DNA of 64,000 bases from Clitopilus passeckerianus (Eukaryota > Basidiomycota > Agaricomycetes > Agaricales > Entolomataceae): assembly GCA_944990035.1 (NCBI GenBank), contig CALYLX010000112.1, positions 496,001 through 560,000 on the forward strand, written 5' to 3'. Position 1 is the first letter of the stretch; the number at the start of each line of letters is the position of its first letter. Under the pieces are notes generated by a model. That model saw only the letters and a list, made by a program, of their open reading frames with translations. It had not been told where the DNA came from and did no database searches. A program made the translations under genes and the position numbers. This document shows, in pieces, positions 11,033-22,945 of this stretch.

Positions 11033-14000
11033 ATGGCCGACATCCAGCAGGCCCTCCTTTCCGCTCTCAACGTTTTTGCGCAGGCGCCTGACAAGGTTTC
11101 ATTAGAAAGAGCGAACGCCTGGCTTCAAGATTTCCAGCATTCTGTAAATCGTCTCCCGACTGTGGCCCCGTATTCGACCCGCACCTCTGACCATGACCTC
11201 AATCATTACCTTCTACTAGCCTGACGCATGGGCCACCTGCAACGCCCTCTTGCTCTCATCCGACGCACCTCCTCCAGCGAAGTTGTTTGCGGCCCAGACG
11301 TTTAGATCGAAAGTGAGTAGCCAGCGAAGTGATCACACTGTTGTCAAACTCTCCCGCGATTATAGGTTACCTACGATCTGAATCAAGTAGAGCCTGCAAA
11401 CCTCCTTGCTCTCCGAGATACACTTCTTCGAGCTCTGCAGGAGTATCATGCAGGTCCTCGGGCCATTACTGTTCAGCTATGTCTTTCGGTGGCCGGGCTG
11501 GCGCTTCAGATGCCTTCCTGGACTAATGCGGTTCAGACAATGATTGATACGTTTGGCGCAAATCCAGCTACTGTACCCACCTTACTGCAGTTTTTAACCC
11601 TTCTTCCCGAAGAATTGACAGGAAACACAAAAATACCAATCACAGTTCGTCATTCTTTCCCTGAGCTCACATACTTGATCCCAGTTGTGTTTGAAAATTG
11701 CAGGACGATGAATATGCTGATCGATCTCAGCATCTGATGACAGCAAATTCGCAAACGATTCTGAAGTTGTTAACCATGTATATTCAGGCCGAAGGTAGGC
11801 TTTTGAACCCTTTGCCCTTCGGACCCTGTGATTGAATTTCCCGTAGGTGTCACGTCCGCCGTCCAAGCACAGATCTTTCAGTGTCTGCGAAGCTGGCTAG
11901 TGGCCGGCGAAGTTGCTGCCTCCGACCTTGCCAACACTCCCCTCTTCTCCTTTGCATTCGAAGCTTTGGCATCTGAGCAGCTCTTCGACGCAGCCGTTGA
12001 CGTGATCTGCGAATTAATCCACGAAACTCAAGAGATTGATGACAACATGCCTATCATTGAACTCATCGTTCCTCGAGTTATTGCACTACGCCCCCGGCTC
12101 TTAGCGAATCACGACGACGCAGATAAAATCAAAGGATATGCGCGCATCTTCGTCGAAGCTGGAGAGACATATCGCCTGTTGCTACTTCAGCACACAGAAA
12201 CATTCTTCCCGATTGTCGAAGCAATTGGGGAATGCTCTGCGTATTCGGATCTCGACGTCGTCCCTATCACCTTCCCCTTCTGGATGCGCCTTGCGCAGGT
12301 TATTGGGAAGAAATCCAATATTGCACCCTTGTTCTTAAGCGCATATCAAAGCCTTATGCGTGTCATCATCGGTCACCTTCAGTTCCCAGACGAAGCAAAC
12401 GCACTCACTGGTCAAGAAGCGGAGGATTTCCGGTCATTTAGGCATGTTATGGGCGATACCTTGAAGGATTGTTGCTTCGTTCTCAGGACAGACACATGCT
12501 TAATGTCTGCCTATGAGATGATAACTGCTGCGTTGTCGCGTGGGCCGGAGAGTGTGTCTTGGCAGGAGATTGAAGCCCCACTGTTCGCAATGAGGTCAAT
12601 GGGTGCGGAAGTTGACTCGAAGGACGAGAATGCGGTCCCAAAGATCATGGATCTTCTCCCCCTTTTGCCTAATCACCCTCGAGTTCGCTATGCTGCTCTG
12701 CTCATCATCGCTCGCTATACGGAATGGATCAACATGCATTCCAATTACATTCCATTCCAGCTGCAGTATATCTCTGCTGGTTTCCAGGATGATGATTCTG
12801 AGGTTGCCGCCGCCGCTAGCCAGGCGCTCAAGTATCTCTGCCAGGATTGCAAACAGGTGAGCACTCTGACAAAAAGCGGTCACCCGCATAGCTCATCTAT
12901 TTGAAACAGCACCTTGTTCCCTTCCTCCCGACTTTGCACACCTTCCTGAAATCCTCGGACTCCAGCAAGTTAGTTCAAGACGACAGACGTCAAGTGTACG
13001 AAGCTATTGCCCATGTCATCTCTGCAATGCCCATGGAACAAGCTGCGGATTCACTCCGCACCTTCTCTCTTGATATTCTGTCACAGCTTCATAATCTCAG
13101 CGGCAAAGCGGGTTCTTTGACCAAAGAAGAATCGCAAGATATATGCAGTATGTCGTCTCAGTTTGTCGTAGCGAGCACGACCTGATATCAGGCCCTATAG
13201 ATGGATTGGAGAACCTAGAAGGCATGCTCCATGTCATCCGTTCCTTTGGAGAAGAACTACCTGAGGCTTGCAAGAATACATGCAATGAAGCCTGGCTCGT
13301 GTTCGACAACTTCTTGTCGAAATACGGTAGTAATTACGATTTCGCTGAACGGGCCACAAGGGTAATTCGGCATGGGATTACATTCTTTGGGAATGCTGCG
13401 CTGCAAGTCGCCGGCCCCGTTGTAGAACGAATGTCCCTAGCGTTCGAGAAAACAGGCCTGTCTGGTTACGTTTGGATAGGGGGAAAGATAATAGCGAACT
13501 TTGGAGACGAGGAAGAATCCAAGCTTCGCATTGGATTCCGAGACATGTACGAGCGGTCTACAAACAAGCTTGTCTCTCTTCTACAAGAAAAGGCACCAGA
13601 ACTCATTCCAGACGGTGAGCTATACGTTGTCCTCATCAGACTTTAGCATCCAGCTGACAGAAAGAATTTTAGTCATCGAGGATTATCTTCAAATGTTGCT
13701 TCAGATGGTTCACTACGCTCCTGACATTTTCTTCCAGTCTCCAGCGTTCCCTCTGGCTTTCCGGGCGTCAATGGCAGCACTCACGCTTGTCCACACAGAC
13801 ATAATTTTTGCTGCTCTAGACCTCTTCCGCATCATTCTTACCCATGAATCACTACGACCCGGCCAGCCAAATCCCCCACCGAAGTTTCCTCTTTATGCTT
13901 CCGCAATCCGAGAAGTATTCCAGAAGGAGGGTTTCCAGCTAATCGGTTACTTGTTGGCCGGTCTAGTTGGATCCTTCCCGGAGGACTCTGTCAGCTCAGT

Positions 14001-14299
14001 CGTCGCCATATTCAGAGCAATCGCGGCCAGCTGGCCGTCGCAGCTTCTTTCCTGGCTTCCAGAGGTGCTCCAGCAATTGCAAACCTCCGGTGCACCGAAT
14101 GATGCCAAATCCCAGTTCCTTCGGGATGTCACAGCGTACGATATTCCTAATTTTGCTTTCTAACATATCTTTCTGACTTCAATCTCCAAGCGCAATCCAT
14201 GCACATGAGCCAGATAAAGTCAAGTATGCGATTCTGACATTGAACAGAGCTTCACGGAAAGTTCGGGAAAGACGGAGAGCTTTGGATCGTGCTGCATAA
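11033..14299 (+). CDS. MTR10: Importin-beta family receptor Mtr10/transportin-3
   Basis: This is a karyopherin that carries SR-like mRNA-binding proteins (Npl3-type cargo in yeast) into the nucleus. Translation of about nine exons gives a helical HEAT-repeat protein of roughly 900+ residues. It starts MADIQQALLSALNVFAQAPD with an importin-beta N-terminal domain (AKLFAAQTFRSKV), continues with family blocks such as NHPRVRYAALLIIARYTEW and YVWIGGKIIANFGDEEE, and ends VRERRRALDRAA. Exons join in frame throughout; the last intron separates RDVTA from AIHAHEPDKVKYAIL. The start is the first ATG of the conserved N-terminus. Exportin-type relatives are longer, and the N-terminal blocks favour Mtr10. 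Confidence 0.85.
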
Positions 14300-14554
14300 C
14301 GGAAAAGGGACTTATTGATACAGCTGCATATAGTGGTATTTTTCTTTCTTTCTTGCATATTAGTACCCGCATAGTCAATAGTCGTAAGTATATTTCAATG
14401 ATACCGTGAAATGCGTTCCATTACTGCAATGCACGTTTGTCCTGAGACACCATTCTTGGCGGAGTTAGCCGCATCAAAAAATGCCAGAACGGGCATTCTG
14501 AACTTCGGATTTGCTACACTACATTCGCCTGTATCTTGCCACTCTCTATTCCTC

Positions 14555-15942
14555 ATGCTTCGCCATACAACACAACTCGTCGGTAGTGGTATGTAACGTC
14601 TCTTGAGTGAACACCTTGTACCAGGCGACTCATAGTCTAATTGTTTGCAGTCGGACGCCGGTCGTTCTCCCAGTCTGCAGCTCGGAAATCTTATGCGGAT
14701 ACCGTGTCAAATCTCCTCGTCCACAAAGACACCAAAGTTCTGTGCCAGGGCTTCACAGGAAAGACGGTATGATGCAGCGTATAGACTTTTGAGGAAGCTT
14801 TGATGATGGACGTTCTTGCATTAGGCAACCTTCCATGTGAAGGAGGCTTTGGCTTTCGGAACCAACATGGTCGGCGGCGTGTCCCCCAAAAAAGCCGGGC
14901 AAACACATCTCGGACTTCCGGTCTTTGGTAGTGTGAAGGAGGTCAGTCATTTCTAATGTCTACTATGAGGGAAGACCGCTGACAGGATATTGTGCAGGCT
15001 GTCCGGGACACCAAACCCGACGCGTCTATCCTCTATGTCCCACCGCCCTTCGCCGCTGACGCCATTATTGAAGCTATTGAAAACGAGATTGGCCTTATTG
15101 TTTGTGTTACTGAAGGCATTCCTCAGTCGGATGAGATCCGAGTTCGTCGTCCTCGTTATACACGTTGCTATCCGCTCACTAATTGACAACGGACACATAG
15201 GTTATCAACGCCCTCAAGAGCCAATCAAAGTCTCGTCTCGTTGGCCCTAATTGTCCTGGAATTATTAACCCTCTTGGTTGCAAGATGGGTATCCAGCCCG
15301 GACATATCCACACTCCAGGAAATATCGGTACTTGCTTCTCTACGCCTTCCGGTATCGCTTTACTAACGCAGGTTTCTAGGTATCGTTTCACGTTCCGGTA
15401 CTTTGACCTATGAAGCTGTCGCACAGACTACTGGCGTCGGTCTTGGACAATCCCTTTGCGTCGGCATTGGTGGAGACCCATTCCCCGGCACTCAACATGT
15501 TGACGTGGTTAGGGTCTTCCTCGAAGACCCTAACACCGAAGGTCTGTTTTGGAATTATCACATCTAAAGTTGAAGCCTGACCAGGCTCCATCAGGTATCG
15601 TCCTTATCGGAGAGATAGGTGGTTCTATGGAAGAAGAGGCCGCTGAATACCTTGCCAAGTACAATCTCACTAGAGACGTCCCTAAGCCTGTCGTTGGCTT
15701 CATTGCCGGAGTCACCGCTCCTCCCGGTCGTAGGATGGGCCACGCTGGTGCCATCATCTCTGGTGGCAAGGGTGCCGCTTCTGACAAAGTCAAGGCACTC
15801 GAACAAGCCGGCGTCATCGTGACAGACAGCCCTGCCAAGATTGGCTCAACCATGTTGAAGGCAAGTAGACTTGGTCGCAGTTGTGAATCTGAGGCTGATG
15901 ATTATCGACCCACAGGCAATGGAGGCATTGAAGCGAAAGTGA
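14555..15942 (+). CDS. LSC1: Succinyl-CoA ligase alpha subunit, mitochondrial
   Basis: The enzyme converts succinyl-CoA to succinate with formation of ATP or GTP in the TCA cycle; this subunit binds CoA and carries the phosphohistidine. The protein opens with a mitochondrial leader ([12 protein letters not shown], then [20 protein letters not shown]). It has the CoA-binding [31 protein letters not shown], and the phospho-His motif [16 protein letters not shown]. The last intron (15861-15915) begins with GC rather than GT (AAG then GCAAGT) and joins STMLK to AMEALKRK and the stop. All other junctions are GT-AG. The next gene starts 88 bp downstream on the same strand. Confidence 0.93.
15861..15915 (+). 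other. GC-AG intron in LSC1
   Basis: The donor reads AAG|GCAAGT and the acceptor CCACAG|GCAATG. It is the only split that keeps the conserved LSC1 C-terminus in frame. GC-AG introns are a known minority class with otherwise strong donor match, as seen here. Confidence 0.75.
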
Positions 15943-16030
15943 TACCAGTACTTGGGGCTTATATAATTGCTGCTAGATATCCGCGTCTCTCAATTAATAC
16001 ATTCCTTTGCCTTTTCAACATCTTAGCAAC

Positions 16031-16875
16031 ATGTCACAGTCAGAACCGTCTGTGGCCTTCAGCGCAGCAGCACAGTATCTATCGAATGCACCATCATCGA
16101 AAAAGCTCTCAACGGCAGTGAAACTGGAGGTGTATATGATCAGCTAGAATCCATCTTCCTCCGGCTCTGACGACCTCCCCAACTACTTAGATCTATGGTC
16201 TCTTCAAGTATGTCACTGTTTCGCCGACCCCTGATACTTCGAGGCCAGGTTTCTTTGATATGACAGGGAGAGCAAAGTGGGATGCTTGGAGCGAAGCTGG
16301 AAAGAAGTATACGGATTCTAGTGAAGCGGAAGAAAGGTATCTAGAAATCGCCAAGAGCTTAGGCTGGTCAGAGGATATGGAACCAGTGGAAGTTCCTCAG
16401 AGAAGCAGTCTTGAAGAAGACGAAGGAGGAAGTAGTGGTCCTCCTACTGGAATGGGTCCAGCCGTCAGTGCTATGCTGCCTCCGGAACAGGTGCAAGATG
16501 ACAGTATACACGGACTCGCACTCGACGGAAAGATCCTTGCCCTTCAAAGCTTACTCGACAGTCAACATGGGATGGACGTCAATGGGCTTAACGAAGATGT
16601 ACGTATTAAATACGAACAGCCGCCTAACAGATGCTTAAACCCGCACCCAAGGGATACGCACCGTTACACCTAGCCTGTGACCGAGGAAATCTCGCAGTGG
16701 TCAGACTGCTAGTTGAGAGTGGGGCCAGTACGACAGTTCAGGTCCGTGACAATATGGGTCATTTCTGCATGATGAATGCTGAACAAACTGACAGGACTCG
16801 GATGATATGACTCCCAGTGAGGTTGCGAAAATTGCAGGACATGATGATATTGTGAAATATCTAGATTCTGTGTGA
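16031..16875 (+). CDS. Acyl-CoA-binding domain protein with ankyrin repeats (ACBD6-like)
   Basis: The N-terminal half is an acyl-CoA-binding (ACB) domain: [18 protein letters not shown], then [20 protein letters not shown] and [12 protein letters not shown], with the Tyr and Lys residues that contact the CoA ester. A linker rich in Glu, Ser and Pro follows. The C-terminal half carries ankyrin repeats ([40 protein letters not shown]). This layout matches ACBD6-type proteins that bind long-chain acyl-CoA in the cytosol. The first intron lies between KLE and IYGLF, and two more split the ankyrin part. It converges on bS16m with only 11 bp between the stop codons. Confidence 0.85.
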
Positions 16876-16886
16876 GGTTGGAACAT

Positions 16887-17345
16887 CTACAATACCATAT
16901 TAGTGACCGCCATATTACACCGCGACGCGCCGCCCCTGCCCAGACTCATATTAGCATTAAGAAGGTGGTATGGATATCTAGGCTGAGGTTGGTGTTGTCG
17001 GTGGTGGTAGTTGATGTTAGGGGCGTATGAATGGCCAGGCTTTAGGATACCACCCTACAAAGCAATTAATGGACAAAACTGAGCTGAACATAGCCAAGAA
17101 CTTACAAGCTCGAGTACTTTCACCACTGATCTCGTCGGAACAGCTCCCACCTCCAACCAGTACCGAATTCTATTCGCACTCCATTCCAATGTTTTCTTCC
17201 CGTCCGCTGCTGAAGGGAAGCGGTTGAAGATGCCCAAGAGCTCTGCGGGCTTCGCGTCGCGGCGCTTGCTTTGGTCGACCGCGACCAGATGCATTATCTT
17301 GCGGTGCTTATTCCCTTGGAGGGAGAACCTCAATCGCATCGGCAT
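16887..17345 (-). CDS. MRPS16: Mitochondrial ribosomal protein bS16m (MRPS16)
   Basis: This is a small-subunit mitoribosomal protein of bacterial bS16 type. The first exon (17106-17345) gives MPMRLRFSLQGNKHRKIMHL, RRDAKPAELLGIFN and VEWS-like EWSANRIRYWLEVGAVPTRS, the hallmark bS16 blocks. After a 51-nt intron (17055-17105) the frame continues GGILKPGHSYAPN and then a non-conserved His/Gln-rich tail to the TAG at 16887-16889. The length fits fungal bS16m, which often has a C-terminal extension. The start is the only ATG that gives the MPxRLR N-terminus. Confidence 0.88.
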
Positions 17346-17891
17346 GGTTGTGAGTGTTGGCGCAGTCTGCTCAATGCCAATGACAGAATTTCGTGCTGTT
17401 GGCCATGATGTGCTTAGTCATCATATATTTTGCAACCTGGGTTGATTGAAACGAGGTTCGGCCTGGTCAGTACTTTTCGCTGAAAAGCGTTATTCTACTC
17501 CAGAGGTTGCTGAGAGATTTCCAGCTTTTCACTACCAGGCTACGTGTGGTCAATTATTAGTATCATTCAGCCGTTGTCGTAAAGTTATCGGCTTCGTCAT
17601 CAAAACATGGGACCCCGTTTCTTGAGGATTATCTGTTGATAAAAACATTAAAAAAAATTGGAATGATTGAAGGCCCAACTCGATGCTGCATTGCTGGCAT
17701 CTGACAACTTCCTTGGACACACGACACGCTGTAACATACGGTTTCTACGCAGTGCCTGGTATCCATCAGAAAGCTTAGCTAATCTCCTATCATAGCCTCT
17801 TCCCCCTCACACCCGTTTTCCTTTCCCCTCCATTCCACCGTTCGTTACTTTCACTGGCCAAGACTGCCAGTGCGCCACTCTTTTTTGATTG
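17346..17891. other. Intergenic region, divergent promoters of bS16m and the membrane protein
   Basis: No coding signal was found. It contains a run of A residues near 17650 and a strongly pyrimidine-rich leader (about 17795-17890) just before the next ATG, typical of fungal core promoters and 5' leaders. Confidence 0.4.
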
Positions 17892-19741
17892 ATGCTACTC
17901 CCCTCTCTTTTCTCATTTTGCCTCTTGGTATTTCAGTCGATTCAGGCAGTTGAAGCCTTCTCGTTCACGACAAATGGCAACCCAACCTCGTGCGATAATC
18001 TAGCGCTTACATGGACCGGTACGGACTCATTTATATGTGAATCACTCTTGGAGGTGCTCAAAGCTAAATCTTCTACTCTTCAGGTGGATCTCCCCCCTTC
18101 TCACTTTTTGTAGCACCTGTGAGTCCTCGCAAGCCTCCCGTAACTCCAATTGTGCCATTGACCTTCTTCATGCATCCAGATCTTTGGAACGTTCAGAAAC
18201 GTGTCGATACCTGCAAATGCACAGAACAGCTATAACTACCAGATTCCTTCGCAAAGGGGATACGTTTCACTATCACCATGTCAGACGCGACAGGTTTCGC
18301 TACTGGCGGGACTACCAACCTTCTTGAAACGGGCGCACCGACTGGAGGGACGTGTAACACGGTTGACCCAGGTTTGTGGAAATTTCAGAATTCATATTTA
18401 TATCAAAACTTATACTCTCCTCTTAGGCACGGATTTTGACTTCTCACTTGACTCCGCCCTTCAACAGTGCAGGTTAGAGCATGTTCCCTTTCCTTCCTAT
18501 TTGATGCTGAATTTAATTTCTATCCAGCCCATATCCTATCACTGGCTATAATGCTGCAATACAGCCAGTCAGAATCATTGTAAGTATTTCTCCTTCTCCT
18601 GCTTCAGATAAACATCGCATGTTCACACAGCTCCCCAGGGTACCATACCAGGCGGCCAATCCTTTGTCCTCACGCCTCCACAAGGGCCGGCAGCATTTTC
18701 ATGGAATGCCAATGTAGCTGCAGGAACTGGCATTATCTTTTCGATGACAGATGCTGCAGGTCGCAATGGAGGAAGCTCGGATATCAAAACCGTTGGTCTT
18801 ACGAACAACAACGCGTGTCTAAGTCCAAACTCTCCCTCGTCCACATCTGCGCGTCCTACAGCCACGTCCACCCTGCTACGTCGAAAAGTGCTACTAAAAC
18901 ACATGCGTCTACTACTTCACCCTCCGCATCAGCATCACAAACATCTGAACCCGAGAAGAAAACGTCAATAGCAGCAATTGCTGGTACCGTCATTGGTGCC
19001 CTCGTGTTCTTAGCTGTTGCCATAACACTTGGCCTGTTCTTCTTGCGCAGACGACAAGAGCAACAAAAGGGATACGGGGTCAGACGAAAAAGTCGTGCAG
19101 ATGTAGACCTTGCGTACGAGCCTCCGTACCCACCACAAGGAGGGGGCTCATATCCTTACACTGGTGCTGCCGCTGCTTCAACAACGACTGGTTTGCCATA
19201 TTCTGGGACTGCTCTTCCATACGATTCGAATCCGTTCCTCGATCAGCATGGAGCCGCGCAGGACCCTGCCTCTGCACATTATCCTCCACCGTCTGCATAC
19301 GGGCAGTCCCAATACGCTCCTTCGAATTATGCGCCGTCGCAGTATTCGTCAGCATATCAGTTGCCTTCCCAATTCCCTCAGCAGGGTTCGCAATACCCGC
19401 CAAGTGCTCCCTCAACTACGTCTGATCCGTTCAATCCGTATATGGCCAATCAACCCCCGCCTCCACTCATCCAACCATTTGATATCCATACACCACCAGA
19501 GCCATCATCATCCCGAGACTCCATGTCTGTATCCATGACGAGCACTCAGAGGAAAGCTGCTATGGCAGGTGTTTCCACTTACACTCCTTCACGGTTCATC
19601 ATGCACACCGATGCAGAGGATGAACTGCCCGTACCGAATAGTGAGGGCGTCGTGGAGCTTCCTCCACAGTATACTGAACGGCGGGGCCCGAGTTCGTTGG
19701 CGGCATCGTCAACTCCAGCACCCCCAGAACGCCCATCATAA
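17892..19741 (+). CDS. Ser/Thr-rich single-pass plasma-membrane protein (surface sensor-like)
   Basis: The protein starts with a signal peptide (MLLPSLFSFCLLVFQSIQAV), followed by a short Cys-containing ectodomain of the type seen in many Agaricomycete surface proteins (FTTNGNPTSCDNLALTWTG; PYPITGYNAAIQPV; APQGTIPGGQSFVLTPPQGP). A Ser/Thr-rich stalk leads to one membrane span (IAGTVIGALVFLAVAITLGL) with a basic stop-transfer RRRQEQQK. The cytoplasmic tail is long and rich in Pro, Ser, Tyr and Gln. The layout resembles fungal wall-stress sensors but no family name can be given. The frame shifts by one base at a CCC run (18871-18873) between the ectodomain and the stalk, probably sequence error. 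The C-terminal exon is open to the TAA at 19739-19741. Confidence 0.75.
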
Positions 19742-20330
19742 CGACATTGTCCGGACTCTTACATGATAAGAAAAATTCATCCAGTTGTCTTACCCATCCT
19801 CCCTTTACCCCCATTGCGTCAAGTTACACCACTGAGTGCCTTTTCAGTGTGCCTATTATTATTATTATTGTCCTTGGTCACCATACTTGATACCTATTTT
19901 ATCTTCTCATGCAGTTCGGTTCTCGTCGTTGTATCTGGGCGTTCCTTCCTATACAAATCCGGACTATGACTATCTATTCTTCACCCTTGCTACCTACCCG
20001 TGTAATACAATACCTTGTTAAATACCGAAAGACGAGCTGGATGTAACTAGAGCCCAGATTATTATTCCTCGAATTGACTAAGCTTAACTGGCTGCCATCT
20101 GCATCACCACCATCATCATGATAGGTGACTCTGGACCCACTGGTGATCCTCAGAAGATCATCGAAAACGTGTGCTGTAAAGACCAGGCTGCTGTCAGAAG
20201 ACTCGGGGGCTATGACATTGACAATCTTCATATAACTATACAGTCGACACTGCGCACTTTAAGCTGTCATTAGTCCGCTCTCTTTCATACCGTCAGGGCT
20301 GCTGCCACCCGGTTGTTCCTGAACCCTGGC
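19742..20330. other. Intergenic region with short ATT repeat
   Basis: There is no gene. A short (ATT)n microsatellite lies at about 19854-19869. The rest is the 3' flank of the membrane-protein gene and the promoter of the BCK1-like kinase. Confidence 0.4.
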
Positions 20331-22817
20331 ATGTCTGCTGAAGCTGGCCCAAGCACTGGCAACTCAAGGTTGCAAAATGGCCATGAGCATGGCGAAGCAA
20401 CTGGTATTCCAAAAACACCGATCTCCAGACTATTGGTTTCGTCGATGTTCAGCTTGGACCTCTCGAAAGGACCAACTTCACCTGCTGCACCTGCCAAACC
20501 ACATCTGTTCAAGTCTTCGAATCTCAAGCCTAAAGCGCCTTCCATGAAACGCTTGAGGTCGACCATACTGTCGCCAGTGACTAGGATGCCCCTAGAGTCT
20601 GTCACAACCAACGGCCCAAAGAAAGGTGCGTACATCGGAGTTAATACTCGGGCGGATGTATGCTTATTGGATTACCCGTCAACTCGCACAGCCAAGTTCC
20701 AATGGGTCAAAGGGGAGCTGCTTGGGAAGGGAAGCTATGCAAAAGTCTTTTTGGGCCTCAATGCTACCACTGGAGAGATCATGGCTGTGAAGCAGGTCGA
20801 GCTGCCCACCTCCGAACTAGAGCAGCAAAGTTCGCACTCCCGGAAAATCATTGAAGCTCTTGAGCTTGAAAGGAAGACCTTGATGGAATTGGATCATGTG
20901 AATGTCGTACAGTATCTGGGATACGAGGAGACTCCGAAATATTTGAGTATGTGCGTATCAATACCCCATCTTACTTTGGCCAGCTGGTGAACTGACCTTA
21001 TGTGTCTAGATTTCTGGAATACGTCCCTGGCGGCACAATATGCACCCTTCTGCGAACGGTGGGCGGAGGATTCCCTGAGCCAGTTACCAAGTACTTCGCT
21101 AGTCAAGTGCTCAACGGTTTGGAGTACCTCCACTCTCTGGGCATATTACATCGAGTAAGCTATCTCTAACCATGGGTAAATATCTCAATTATAACCCATG
21201 CTGTTACTAGGATCTAAAATCCGATAATATCTTGGTTGAGCCAACTGGCATATGCAAGATCGCAGATTTTGGTATCTCAAAAAAGTGGAACTGGTGGACA
21301 GAAATCGAGCCCGTACGGCCTTCAAAGGGACAATATTTTGGATGGCTCCTGAGGTTGTAGATCCACACAAAGAGGAGGGTTACGATCTTAAAATCGATAT
21401 CTGGAGTGCTGGGTGTGTCGTTCTCGAAATGTGGACTGGTACACGGCCATGGATAGGAGAGGTTTTTTGGTCCGTGGCTGCTAAGGCAAGTTACTGCCAC
21501 AGCGCATATCCGTGGGTCCAACTCACGAGATGTTTGTTTTTAGCTTGTTGAGCAGAAACTAGCTCCTCCTGTTCCAGCGGATATCGTGCTCTCAGCGGAA
21601 GCGTCCGATTTTCGTTCAAAATGCTTTCAACCGCAAGTCTTTTGGCAAAGCTCAACTATCGGTCTCTGATTATCAATTATAGAAACCCTTCGGACCGGCC
21701 TACAGCAAGCATACTGAGACAGCATCCGTATCTCATGCTACCACCAGGTTGGAAATATGATGCCTCGGAGTTCGACCCAACCAGACGGCTTTCTCTTTCC
21801 GCCGAGTCTCGTCGGACCCATGTGTCGAAGAGAAGCACCAGGCGGCACGCAGAGAGCCTAGGTTCGCAAGTGGAAGCGTTGACAGTGACTGAAGGTACTA
21901 TCAGACCGAGAACAAATAGTGCTCCAACTGTGAGCGGCAGTACCGATTACGACCCAGGAGGAGAAACTATACGCCCGAGCGATAACAACGGGCCACCTCT
22001 CGTATTCATTACGCCTCCCGGCACACCTTCGCTTTCTGACCATTCGGAAACGTACCCAGAAGACTCGCCTGGCCATCCCCCAAGTGACTCTGGTCGCAGC
22101 TCACGGAAGTCCAAGTTCCGTGGACTTAAAACCTACTGGCTAGCGAACCCAGATCCCGAACCAGGCGCGGCTCCGGAGCCTGCTTACATCTACGAACCTC
22201 CACCGCTTCCAAGCATCGACGAGAAGACACAGTATTCGAACCGACTTGCGCCACCTGCGGTTGTTTCAGCGCCCTACCTACCATTTGAAAGCATGCCTGC
22301 CGGGCCCTCTGCCTTTCGTGCACCTAGAGCTGAGGTGGAGCAGTTCAACGCCCAGGTCAAGCCTCGCTTCTCTATTTGGAGCCGGAAGGGAAAGGCACCT
22401 TCCCGTCGATCTCGGAATACCGTTGGTACAAGTGGGTATGGCAGTGAGAGCGACGATGACGATGCATTCTGGCAAAGGCCACCCGAAGACGCCGACCAAG
22501 CTTCGGACAAGAAATCATTCGGGACAAAGTCTTCCCGACGTGGTAAACATCGAGTGTCTGCCGAGGTCGATCCTGCGGACAGGCCCAACCCCGCGGCGGT
22601 GTACGATAACCTACAAGGCTTCTTCCCGAATTGCGATCTCAACATGACAGTGGACGAGGCCCGAACAGATGGGCAGGGAGCGGAGGCATCGGCGAGGAAA
22701 AAGCGTCACAAAAAGAGTATCAAGATCGTCGCGGAAGAGCACAACCGGCTGCATCGGGGACAACGCCGGCGCACAAAATTATGGGACAGCAACATGGAGG
22801 AGATTCGCGCATTGTAG
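20331..22817 (+). CDS. BCK1-like MAPKKK paralog with the pre-kinase module moved to the C-terminus
   Basis: The kinase domain (about 20695-21740) is close to the BCK1 copy at 3.5-4.6 kb: KFQWVKGELLGKGSYAKVFL, AVKQVELP, HRDLKSDN, ADFGISKK and WMAPEVVDP, so all catalytic residues are present. Unlike BCK1, the kinase is not at the C-terminus. It is followed by a Ser/Pro-rich linker and then by blocks matching the segment that precedes the kinase in BCK1: VYDNLQGFFPNCDL, HKKSIKIVAEEHNRL and RRRTKLWDSNMEEI, just before the stop. Introns at 20951-21009, at HR|D, at 21486-21543 and at 21633-21682 match BCK1 intron positions; the last two use GC donors. One continuous frame (21683-22817) links the kinase end to the tail, so this is one gene. 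The start is the first ATG of the open exon. Confidence 0.85.
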
Positions 22818-22945
22818 ATTCATCGAAATTTATGCATCTCAATTCATCCAAGAGTTCTGTATTTTGTCCAGCATTCAATGTATAATACGGGTATGGTAAT
22901 CAACATCACTCTCAATGCAACGTACATCACGCGCGTCTCAACAGC

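Noticed and set aside
19854..19869. (ATT)n run as part of a mobile element
   Set aside because: It is a short isolated microsatellite without terminal repeats or coding remains.
20331..22817. Reading the BCK1-like kinase and its tail as two separate genes
   Set aside because: From 21683 to 22817 one open frame carries the kinase end (DRPTASILRQHPYLMLPPGW) straight into the tail module, with no promoter-like gap or stop.
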